This document shows positions 1 to 6,310 of a DNA stretch of 6,310 nt, piece by piece. Position 1 is the stretch's first letter. Each line of letters opens with the position of its first letter. The stretch comes from Adhaeribacter sp. (GTDB taxonomy: Bacteria; Bacteroidota; Bacteroidia; Cytophagales; Hymenobacteraceae). The position numbers were made by a program, and so were the translations under genes. The stretch is taken from the NCBI GenBank assembly GCA_028288395.1, contig JAQBNV010000390.1, forward strand, positions 1-6,310, read 5' to 3'. Under the pieces are notes generated by a model. The model worked only from the letters and a program-made list of their open reading frames with translations. It searched no databases and was not told where the DNA came from.

Positions 1-323
1 ATAATGTCGTTTATTTGCGTTGGGTACAGGAAGTAGCGACTGCGCACTGGGAGTATGCAGCGCCGGAAGAACTTAAAAATGCTTATACCTGGGTCGTAAT
101 TCGCCACGAAATAGATTATTTAGCTTCGGCTTTGCCGGGCGATGATATTATTGGTTATACCTGGGTGGGCGAACACCAGGGGGCCAAATTCGACCGGTAC
201 GTCCGGCTTTGCCGGGCCGGCGACGATAAAATTCTGGCAGAAGCCAAAACAACCTGGTGTTTGCTTGATTCCCAAACCAAACGTCCGCGGCGCATTGAAG
301 AAAACGTCTTATCCATTTTATAG
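1..323 (+). CDS. Acyl-CoA thioesterase, YbgC/FadM-like hotdog fold, 3' part only
   Basis: This is the C-terminal part of a small hotdog-fold thioesterase, an enzyme family that hydrolyses acyl-CoA thioesters in the cytoplasm. The first complete codon is at 3-5. The visible protein begins NVVYLRWVQEVA, which matches the segment just after the family's D-x-x-GHVNN active-site region. The two bases at the left edge (nAT) are compatible with a preceding Asn. About 106 residues are visible; the family usually has about 130-150, so roughly 25-30 N-terminal residues, including the catalytic Asp region, lie outside the window. Later segments also fit the family: an RHEIDYLASALPGD strand/turn, then a beta-rich core (IIGYTWVGEH, FDRYVRL, AEAKTTWCLLD), and a short tail around KRPRRI. 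A TTG at 15 can be read as a start, but the frame is open to the edge and the homologous region extends upstream, so it is not the start. Substrate chain length cannot be told. The fold assignment is fairly firm; the specific function is inferred. Confidence 0.85.
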   Translation, partial: NVVYLRWVQEVATAHWEYAAPEELKNAYTWVVIRHEIDYLASALPGDDIIGYTWVGEHQGAKFDRYVRLCRAGDDKILAEAKTTWCLLDSQTKRPRRIEENVLSIL

Positions 324-438
324 TTATTTACGGTTCATTCACTATCAAATATGGACTGCAAATTGGGCAATGCAGCGCAGCCTTCATCAGGACGCGGGTA
401 TTATATATTATAAATTATTTCTTAGCAGCTGGTTGTAC

Positions 439-720
439 TTACTTCCACAATGCTTGTGTATTCAATTCAAAACCTACTATTTTATTCCAGTCTACCCGAA
501 TGGCGCGGTGCTGGCTGCGGATGGTTAAAATGAGAATATCAGGGTCGCTAAAGTTCAGCAGCAAATCTTCGTGGCGACCTTCAATATACAAGGTGCCTTC
601 AAATATTAATTTTAGAGGCATGCCTTTGGCAGGTGTAAATACTTCACAGGGCTTGTCATTTGTTTGTAAAAAAGGTTTAATAAAAGGTAATAATTTTTCT
701 TTCCAGGAATCTCGGTTCAT
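439..720 (-). CDS. Hypothetical protein, 93 residues
   Basis: I do not recognise this protein. It is small, soluble and mixed in charge, with no signal peptide, transmembrane helix or cysteine motif. The N-terminal third is basic and probably helical (MNRDSWKEKLLPFIKPFL). The rest alternates hydrophobic and polar residues in a way that suggests a small beta-rich domain (LKLIFEGTLYIEG, DILILTIRSQHRAIRVDW, IVGFELN). The ATG at 718-720 is the only reasonable start; no Shine-Dalgarno sequence precedes it, which is usual in Bacteroidota. The gene is convergent with the thioesterase gene and separated from the next minus-strand gene (stop at 1234) by about 513 bases, so it probably has its own promoter. 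A plus-strand reading at 500-730 overlaps it, but the minus frame has the more protein-like composition. It could still be a chance reading frame. No function is proposed. Confidence 0.6.
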   Translation of the reverse strand: MNRDSWKEKLLPFIKPFLQTNDKPCEVFTPAKGMPLKLIFEGTLYIEGRHEDLLLNFSDPDILILTIRSQHRAIRVDWNKIVGFELNTQALWK

Positions 721-1233
721 GCCAAATTAAATAATTATGCGAATGCTGCCCGGTTAGGCAAATAATAGCAGATACGCAAAAATGAAATAAGGGAATGCCA
801 GACCCGACAAATATTTAATTATAAAAAATTCTGAACTGGCTTTGGTTAACCTTCAAAAGAAGCAAAAAGATATTTTATACTGTTATTACTTCACAGATGC
901 GCATAAGGAAAACACGATAATTATCTGTCTGGTATTTATCTGGCGGCTGGCCCCTATATTTTAAATATTCAAAGCAGCCATAGGCCAGAGAAAAGAACAA
1001 ACGGCCAAGACGCCCGTGCCAGATAATGCACAGAGCAAAATTTTGACGGCGCAGGCCTGAAGTAATATTTGTTTAAATAGAGACTAAATAAAGCGTTGCT
1101 CCAGATCCGGCTAAGTGGTTTTCTTCAACATCCGGGGTTGCAAGTAGGCAGCTAGGTTATCATTTAAGCAACAAAAGAAAGAATTACTGCAGAAGGGCTA
1201 AGAGAATATCTTTGCCTTGTTTTTATATTTTGG
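721..1233. other. Long intergenic region without a recognisable gene
   Basis: This 513-base stretch is visibly more AT-rich than its flanks and has frequent stops in all frames, so I see no coding region. There is no tRNA-like cloverleaf and no run of direct repeats. It lies between two minus-strand genes, so it should hold the 3' untranslated region of the lipoprotein gene and the promoter of the 93-residue gene. I looked for a Bacteroidota-type promoter on the minus strand (TTTG, about 19-21 bases, TAnnTTTG). Only half-matches were found, near 777-784 and 808-815, with unsuitable spacing. A 10-base perfect palindrome, GATAATTATC, lies at 916-925, and an imperfect inverted repeat lies at 947-988. 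It could be the remains of a decayed gene, but no homology is recognisable by eye. Confidence 0.6.
947..988. repeat. Imperfect inverted repeat (possible stem-loop)
   Basis: The left arm CTGGCC-CC-TAT (947-957) can pair with the right arm ATA-GGCCAG (980-988). This gives six plus three base pairs interrupted by a two-base bulge, around a loop of about 22 bases. A competing pairing, GGCTG (945-949) with CAGCC (975-979), is possible in the same place. There is no T-run directly after either arm, so it does not look like a normal intrinsic terminator. It lies about 246 bases past the lipoprotein stop codon. It could be chance, a processed 3' untranslated structure or a small RNA element; the evidence is weak. 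Confidence 0.25.
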
Positions 1234-2262
1234 TTAGACTTTTTCCGGCACTTTTCCGGAACGTTTTAAGAGGCTGTTGAGGTGCGCTTCCAGATTTACT
1301 TTTTTTGATTCGGCGGTTAAATCCTGCAGTATTTCCTGTCCCTTTTCATTATTTTCGATAGATTGGAGATAATGCGTAATAAATTGCAAGGCCTGGTAAT
1401 CTTTTTCCTGCCACTGAGGTTGCTGGTAAAGTTTTTCTTCTTTTAATATGTTTTGCAGATGTGGTTCGAGGCCTTTGGTTTCGGCTTCCTGCCGGATGGA
1501 ACCAACAAGTTTGTCGTAAGTCACCTGATCTGGAATTTTATCTATTTGCTTCGTAATGATTTTCAATGTTTCCTTGTGTTTGCGGGCTTGCCGGAAAATT
1601 AAAAAAGCTACAATGCCGATGAAAAGGGCTACCCCGCCGGCCAGGTAGGCGAGCCTTGTTACTTCTTTTATGCGGGCCTGCGCCTGCCGGTTCAGATCGT
1701 TTATTATTTTATTTGTATTTGGTTTTAACTGGTTATTGATTAATCCGGAAGCCACTTGCTGCGCCAGCGAATCTAATAAAACGTGGGTAGCCTTGCCTAA
1801 TAATTCGTCGCGGAAAATGCCGGCCCGCTGGAGTGTTTGGTCGTTTAATAATTCGTCCCGGAGGGCCGCCACAAACAAGCGAGTTCGCTCACCCCGAATA
1901 TTATCCAGGAAAGAAATGCCTTTGGCGTTTAAATCGGCAGTAGAATTTTTAATGATTTTTTCCAGCCATAACTGGGTATAGGCGCTGAGCAGGCTGTCTC
2001 TTAAGTGCACCGAAGTAGCCACTGCTTGTTTATCTAACTGCCGGCCGACCGAATCTAATTGTGCCCGGAGTCGCGACTGGATACTGTCGTTTAGAACGGT
2101 GGATAGCACCCCCCGCGTCAGGGTGCGGGCGGTGCTATCCAGGTAATCTTTGTTCAGCTCTTTTTTAACACCCGCCGTAAACCTGGCCCCCAATTTTTGG
2201 GCGCAGCCGTTCAGGAACAGCGCCGACACCAAAATAAAATATACCAGGTAATATGGTCTCAT
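1234..2262 (-). CDS. Predicted lipoprotein with an internal transmembrane helix, unknown function
   Basis: This is a 342-residue protein of unknown function. Residues 1-20 form a lipoprotein signal peptide: a hydrophobic stretch (YYLVYFILVSALF) followed by the lipobox L-N-G-C, with Cys20 as the predicted lipidated residue. Residues 21-200 are polar and probably largely helical. A clear transmembrane helix follows at about 203-223 (LAYLAGGVALFIGIVAFLIF), then a positive cluster RQARKHK at 224-230, which suggests that the C-terminal 115 residues are cytoplasmic. That tail is charged and probably helical. The start at 2262 was chosen because it places the signal peptide at the N-terminus. An ATG at 2370 in the same frame would add 36 residues, bury the signal and overlap the oxidoreductase gene. 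No Shine-Dalgarno sequence is visible. The gene lies 64 bases downstream of the oxidoreductase stop on the same strand, so co-transcription is likely. A lipid anchor plus a transmembrane helix would fix it to the inner membrane. I recognise no domain. Confidence 0.85.
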   Translation of the reverse strand: MRPYYLVYFILVSALFLNGCAQKLGARFTAGVKKELNKDYLDSTARTLTRGVLSTVLNDSIQSRLRAQLDSVGRQLDKQAVATSVHLRDSLLSAYTQLWLEKIIKNSTADLNAKGISFLDNIRGERTRLFVAALRDELLNDQTLQRAGIFRDELLGKATHVLLDSLAQQVASGLINNQLKPNTNKIINDLNRQAQARIKEVTRLAYLAGGVALFIGIVAFLIFRQARKHKETLKIITKQIDKIPDQVTYDKLVGSIRQEAETKGLEPHLQNILKEEKLYQQPQWQEKDYQALQFITHYLQSIENNEKGQEILQDLTAESKKVNLEAHLNSLLKRSGKVPEKV

Positions 2263-2326
2263 GCGTAATATATTTAAAGAGGAAAGGGCAGCAATAGAAA
2301 TATTTACCAGACAGTTACCCGGTGGT

Positions 2327-4672
2327 TTATAAATATTGCTCGTACAACGATTTGCCAAAGAATAAACCAAAATCTTTCAGGGCCTTGGCACTTTCCAGAA
2401 TATTAGCGGCATGCAAAGCTTTCATGGTCGTGACTTGTTTCCGGAAGTCCTTGGGCAAAATCCGGAGTATTCCTTTTCCCGCCACCGGACCGGTACTATC
2501 GCCGCCGGCATAAACCGTTATAAAAAGAGTAGAAGTATCGGACCACACATCAAAGCCTTTGTCGTCGAAAGCTTCTTTGTATCCGGTAAAATAGAATTCC
2601 CGGTTATTTAGGGTATGCAACTTCATGTTGTATATCATTTTTAATTTACCGGGGTCTTTTTCGTCTTTTACAAACAAATTAAATTTGCCTTCGCTGATGG
2701 TGAGGGGATGCGGCGATAAAGCCGGCGCCGTAACTGTACCCGCCATTTTGGCAGCATGCGCCTCGGTATTCAGCATTTTTTCCAAATCTTCCGCTACAAT
2801 AGTCAGGGTAAAGGTAAAAGGCGATTGCTCATTTTTGCCCAGGGCATACGCTTTCTTAAAATCGGTTTTTTCTTCTGTGGCAAAATAGCCGGTCATGGTT
2901 TCGGTAAATTGCAAACCCAACGGTTTAATCGTTTTTTCCGATGGCGTTACCTCCGGAAAATCATAAGGAATGGTTTTGCCATAATCCCGGGCAATTATTT
3001 CGCAGGACCTTTCGGCCAGGGCCGATATGGTTAGCAACGGATTAACCCCTACCGACCGCGGAATAATCGCGCCATCGGTCACGTATAATCCCCGGTGTAA
3101 ACCGGTGCCGGAGTCGCTCGAATATACCTGCCCAACATGGTTAACTACTCCTTTATCGGCATTATCACCCATCACGCAACCACCCAGCGGATGCACCGTC
3201 ACCAAATCAAAATTCATGGCTTTATTCCACGATGGGTTAGTTATGTAAGTGCCACCCAGGGCTTTAGTTGCCTCTTTAAGTTTTTCGTTTACCGTTTTAA
3301 ATATTTGCTGCCGGCCCACACCCGGCCAGTCTACCCGTATCCGGTCGCTGGCCAGGCTGAGTTTGCCCTGGCCGTCGTCGTGCGACATAACCAGGTAAGT
3401 AAGTGTGTTATTTAGGGCTCCTTCGTAAGCACCCAATATTTTGGTTTTAATTTTCCGGAGCTTTTCCATCGCAAAATCCTTTATGTTGGCATCCGTATCT
3501 TTGCCCAGTAATCGGGCTACCGTAATAAAAACACCGGGCAGAACCCCGGATAAGGCACCCGGAATAACCCCTTCTTCGATCACGTATCCATCTTCCAGTT
3601 TTTCTTTCTGGCGCATGTCTATAATACCGCCAATACAAGGGCCAACGGCTTCTACTTTGCCGCCGCTTTTATATTTGCCATACCCTACTCCGTTTATCAC
3701 GTAATCGTTGTTAAAGCCAAAGCCCAGTACATCGCCGTTGCCGGTAAACCGGTGGCCCAGCAGGTTAGAAACCAGCAAGCCTTTTTGTTTAGATTTAAGC
3801 AATATTTCGGTACTCCCCAAACTGCCGGCACCCAGAATTACAATATTGGCTTTCAGGAACAGGAAAGGAGCTTTAAACTTTTCGCGACCGGCCTCCTGCA
3901 ACCGGTAATAAATTGCCCACTGGTCATTTACTTTTTCCAGGTACTGTACCGCTACTTCCGTAAATATTTCGGCGCCGTGATTGCGGGCGTCGGGCAGGTA
4001 ATTCATGAGCGTAGTGTTTTTAGCCCCGTAGTTGCAGCCGGTTACGCAATCGCCGCAGAGATCGCATTTGTGCTGTTCCACACCCACGTGGTTTATTTTA
4101 TTCTCGAACGTAACGTTGATGGGCGCAAAAGCAAATTCTTCGTGCAGGGCCTTGGCCGCCACTTTCATGGCTTCTGTTTTAGGTAAAATTGGATAGCCGT
4201 TGCGGCCTTCCGGATAATATTCTGGTTTCAGCATTTCGCGGGCCCGCTGCACGCCTTGCGCTACCGAAGCCAAATCCTCCCGAATTTCGCGGGGCCACGC
4301 CTCATCGTCGAAAACTCTTTTATCGGGCTCGATACAAACGTTGGCATTAACGAGCGAAGTCCCACCCAGGCCGCAACCGACAAAAACGTTAATGTCTTTG
4401 TTTACATGAAATTCGTAAAGAGCAGTAGTAGAACCCAGGTGTTTGTGCGGCATATTTACCTGCATTTCGCGGGCGGCTTCTACCTGGTTGTCGGGGTAAT
4501 CGCCGGGTTGGTATTCTTTGCCTCTTTCCAGCAGGCAAACGTTAAAACCGGCCCGGGCCAGCCGCGAAGCAGAAATACTGCCACCGTACCCGGAACCAAT
4601 CACGACCACATCGTAAAATGGCTTTATTTCAGTTGGGGGTAAGGAAAGGTAAGCTTTGGCTTGCTTCTTCAT
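2327..4672 (-). CDS. GMC-family FAD oxidoreductase, cholesterol-oxidase-like, with Cys4 motif and C-terminal extension
   Basis: This 781-residue flavoprotein is predicted to oxidise an alcohol (a sterol or other hydrophobic alcohol by family analogy). It has no signal peptide, so it is probably cytoplasmic. The FAD-binding beta-alpha-beta motif is at 21-32 (DVVVIGSGYGGS), with the ribose-binding acid at Glu49 (LLERG). The GMC signature region VGCGLGGTSLVNANV is at 98-112. GAGSLGSTEILL at 281-292 is the second conserved GMC segment. The active-site motifs resemble those of cholesterol oxidase: VHPLGGCVMG with His494, and VGVNPLLTISALAER with Asn544. Unusual is CDLCGDCVTGC at 203-213 (Cys203, 206, 209, 213), a CX2CX2CX3C pattern reminiscent of a ferredoxin-type cluster site. 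Residues from about 585 to 781 lie beyond the catalytic fold and form an extra beta-rich domain. Typical cholesterol oxidases are about 500-580 residues, so this is a long subtype. The ATG at 4670-4672 lies 44 bases inside the upstream phosphoesterase gene, and no later Met precedes the FAD motif, so this start is well supported. The substrate is unknown. Confidence 0.93.
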   Translation of the reverse strand: MKKQAKAYLSLPPTEIKPFYDVVVIGSGYGGSISASRLARAGFNVCLLERGKEYQPGDYPDNQVEAAREMQVNMPHKHLGSTTALYEFHVNKDINVFVGCGLGGTSLVNANVCIEPDKRVFDDEAWPREIREDLASVAQGVQRAREMLKPEYYPEGRNGYPILPKTEAMKVAAKALHEEFAFAPINVTFENKINHVGVEQHKCDLCGDCVTGCNYGAKNTTLMNYLPDARNHGAEIFTEVAVQYLEKVNDQWAIYYRLQEAGREKFKAPFLFLKANIVILGAGSLGSTEILLKSKQKGLLVSNLLGHRFTGNGDVLGFGFNNDYVINGVGYGKYKSGGKVEAVGPCIGGIIDMRQKEKLEDGYVIEEGVIPGALSGVLPGVFITVARLLGKDTDANIKDFAMEKLRKIKTKILGAYEGALNNTLTYLVMSHDDGQGKLSLASDRIRVDWPGVGRQQIFKTVNEKLKEATKALGGTYITNPSWNKAMNFDLVTVHPLGGCVMGDNADKGVVNHVGQVYSSDSGTGLHRGLYVTDGAIIPRSVGVNPLLTISALAERSCEIIARDYGKTIPYDFPEVTPSEKTIKPLGLQFTETMTGYFATEEKTDFKKAYALGKNEQSPFTFTLTIVAEDLEKMLNTEAHAAKMAGTVTAPALSPHPLTISEGKFNLFVKDEKDPGKLKMIYNMKLHTLNNREFYFTGYKEAFDDKGFDVWSDTSTLFITVYAGGDSTGPVAGKGILRILPKDFRKQVTTMKALHAANILESAKALKDFGLFFGKSLYEQYL

Positions 4673-6310
4673 ATTTTTTGGATTTAACGGTAATTACCTG
4701 ATCTACTAGTATTGTTTTTACTTCCCGGTTAGGGTTGTATATTTTTCCTGTTCTTTGCCATTTAGCCGTTTTTCTCACGCCGATCGGGTAAATGCGCAAT
4801 GCATCCGCCGTGATATGCAGGCGCAGAAAGTTTTTGTAACCGGTCCATTTAATAGCCGAAAATGCTTCGTTGCTGTGAATGCCGAACCACAAATTGGTAA
4901 GCAGCAGGTAAATACTCATCACGAGGCAGCCGGTTATTCCCCCCACCACAAAAAGCAGCACCGATAAGGTTAATATTTTAAACAGCAGGTGAATATCGAG
5001 GGGGTAAGTAAAGCGGGAGAAGATCCAGATCAGCAGAAATCCGTTTAGGATGTGAATAATGCCGTGGGCCAGCCCAAACAACCACAAAAAGCGGGTATTG
5101 CTCGATTTGGTATCGGTAAATTTGGTTACCCCAAAAATTACTAACCCGATAAAAAAGACCATGAAAGGATTAATCAGGAGCAGGTAAAATAAATAATTCA
5201 GGTATTTAACCCACCCGGTCTGGCTCAGGGCAAAGTTACTTACCTCCGACATAAAGGTGTGCATGTTGTTTTTTGTGGCTTCCTGCAACAGCCAGGCAAA
5301 CACCAGGTAAAAGGCCCCCATAAAGCCGGCAAACTGTAAGTTAAACCACGGGAAAGCCAAATTCCAGAAAGTCAGGTTGCGCGAACTTTTCCGGTCAGGG
5401 AAAGTGGTTTGGAGTTTAAAATCTCCTTCCCGCAGGTGCAGCTCTTCGGCTAAATTATGGGTTGGATGTAAAAAAGCGCCCCCGCCGCCCGAAGTAATTT
5501 TGTGTAAGGTTTTTTCCTCGTCGGCGAGGGCATAATGGGCGTAGTGGTGCAGGTCGCCGGCTATGGAAACCACCAGCTCAAAACCATTCTGGACAATATA
5601 CCGTTGTTCAAAAAACTTCAGGTTATCATAAGATTTGTTTTGGTGGTAAGGGGTAAAAACCCAGCTTGGTTCGGCAGTACACAAAATAATCTTGTCTCCG
5701 GGCTGCATTTGCTTCGCAGCTATTTTATCAAAATATTGCAATTGGGGATAATCAATATCGGCTTCGAGTTGAATATCGATGCCCCACAGCCACCAGTTAT
5801 GCGGCAGTTTTATGGCAAAATAGCTGCGGTGCTGCCGGGTAAGCCAGTTGCCAATGGTGCGACCCTGACAAAATATTTTAATAAAGTTGGATAGGCCATC
5901 GTACCAGTCGTGGTTTCCCGGAATGGCAAATAAATCGTGCTCCTTACCAGGTTTTTCTATCCGCAGATTTCTCTTTCTTAATTTTTGTCGCTCGCTTTGG
6001 TTCCGGCAGGCCGAATCGAAAGGACCCCGGAAGCGGTTTTTATAATCGTCGCGGGTTGCTACCGGATAAACCTGGTCACCGCCCAAAATCAGAATATCGC
6101 CTTTAAACGTTTCCTGGCCATCTACCACCCGCTCGTTTTCGGCCAGCAGGTTGGCCATGGTAAAGGTGGTGTGAAAGCCATCGCCGGTATCCGACATATA
6201 ATCAATCCATATATCGTCCAGGTGGCTGTAATCGTAGGTGTCGGGTTTGGCCAGGCAGGCCTGAATTTCGCGTTTATCGGAGTAAGAGCCGAACATCGAA
6301 GAAATAACCG
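4629..6310 (-). CDS. Calcineurin-like metallophosphoesterase with C-terminal membrane region, 5' end outside window
   Basis: This is a dinuclear-metal phosphoesterase attached to a membrane domain. Residues are numbered from the Met at 6296, but the frame stays open to the right edge (VISS precedes that Met), so the true start probably lies outside. Metal-site motifs occur in the expected order: SDTGDG at 35-40, GGDQVY at 72-77, GNHDW at 127-131 and GDLHHYAHY at 247-255. The last replaces the family's usual GHxH with a His-rich variant. A glycine-rich SGGGGAFLHPTH segment at 269-280 follows. Four hydrophobic stretches then suggest membrane helices at about 320-337, 366-389, 402-424 and 438-466. 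A hydrophilic tail of about 85 residues includes YKNFLRLHI at 487-495. With no signal peptide in view, the catalytic domain is probably cytoplasmic. The gene overlaps the oxidoreductase gene by 44 bases, which indicates co-transcription and perhaps translational coupling. Phosphoesterase activity is well supported; whether it acts on a phospholipid, nucleotide or protein is unknown. Confidence 0.9.
   Translation of the reverse strand, partial: VISSMFGSYSDKREIQACLAKPDTYDYSHLDDIWIDYMSDTGDGFHTTFTMANLLAENERVVDGQETFKGDILILGGDQVYPVATRDDYKNRFRGPFDSACRNQSERQKLRKRNLRIEKPGKEHDLFAIPGNHDWYDGLSNFIKIFCQGRTIGNWLTRQHRSYFAIKLPHNWWLWGIDIQLEADIDYPQLQYFDKIAAKQMQPGDKIILCTAEPSWVFTPYHQNKSYDNLKFFEQRYIVQNGFELVVSIAGDLHHYAHYALADEEKTLHKITSGGGGAFLHPTHNLAEELHLREGDFKLQTTFPDRKSSRNLTFWNLAFPWFNLQFAGFMGAFYLVFAWLLQEATKNNMHTFMSEVSNFALSQTGWVKYLNYLFYLLLINPFMVFFIGLVIFGVTKFTDTKSSNTRFLWLFGLAHGIIHILNGFLLIWIFSRFTYPLDIHLLFKILTLSVLLFVVGGITGCLVMSIYLLLTNLWFGIHSNEAFSAIKWTGYKNFLRLHITADALRIYPIGVRKTAKWQRTGKIYNPNREVKTILVDQVITVKSKKYEEASQSLPFLTPN

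Noticed and set aside
15..17. TTG as the start of the thioesterase gene
   Set aside because: The frame is open to the left edge and the codons before it (N-V-V-Y) match the family, so the gene simply begins outside the window.
356..375. Possible terminator hairpin (CTGCA...TGCAG) between the convergent genes
   Set aside because: The stem is short and bulged, the loop is very small, and no T-run follows on either strand.
142..528. Plus-strand reading frame spanning the thioesterase end and the convergent spacer
   Set aside because: It overlaps the thioesterase in another frame and runs across AT-rich spacer into the opposite gene; its composition is not protein-like.
777..815. Promoter-like TTTG and CATTTTTG elements on the minus strand upstream of the 93-residue gene
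   Set aside because: The spacing is about 23 bases and the -7 element has a mismatch; in AT-rich DNA this is easily chance.
1243..1260. Tandem TTTTCCGG repeat
   Set aside because: It encodes the last residues of the lipoprotein (GKVPEKV) and reflects coding sequence, not a separate element.
2263..2370. Longer form of the lipoprotein starting at the ATG at 2370
   Set aside because: It adds 36 residues before a clean lipoprotein signal peptide and places the start inside the oxidoreductase gene; the ATG at 2262 explains the signal far better.
3752..4186. Open reading frames on the plus strand opposite the oxidoreductase and phosphoesterase genes (for example 144 residues here, and 4256-4642 and 5535-5894)
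   Set aside because: They lie antisense to genes with clear family motifs, show no recognisable domain, and are expected as by-products of coding sequence on the other strand.

Overview
The window looks like a chromosomal segment from a Bacteroidota bacterium, most plausibly in the Cytophagales (Hymenobacteraceae-like). The evidence is indirect: moderate GC with AT-rich spacers, start codons without a clear Shine-Dalgarno sequence, and protein family types and wording that fit that group. No rRNA, tRNA, mobile element, CRISPR array or phage gene is visible.

Left part (1-720): the 3' end of a plus-strand hotdog-fold acyl-CoA thioesterase gene enters from the left edge and stops at 323. It faces a small minus-strand gene (439-720) for a 93-residue protein I do not recognise. 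The 115-base convergent spacer between them holds no convincing terminator.

Middle (721-1233): a 513-base AT-rich stretch with no credible gene on either strand. It contains one imperfect inverted repeat at about 947-988.

Right part (1234-6310): a three-gene minus-strand cluster, read from right to left. First is a calcineurin-like metallophosphoesterase with a C-terminal multi-spanning membrane region, whose 5' end lies beyond the right edge. Second is a 781-residue cholesterol-oxidase-type GMC flavoprotein that overlaps the first gene by 44 bases. It carries a four-cysteine CX2CX2CX3C motif and an extra C-terminal domain of about 200 residues. Third, 64 bases further on, is a 342-residue predicted lipoprotein with an internal transmembrane helix and helical soluble parts.

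The overlap between the phosphoesterase and the oxidoreductase suggests co-expression and perhaps a shared pathway. A membrane-tethered phosphoesterase next to a sterol-oxidase-like FAD enzyme points to lipid or isoprenoid-alcohol chemistry at the inner membrane. That is inference: no substrate can be read from the sequence. The GMC/phosphoesterase pair is the most interesting part of the window.
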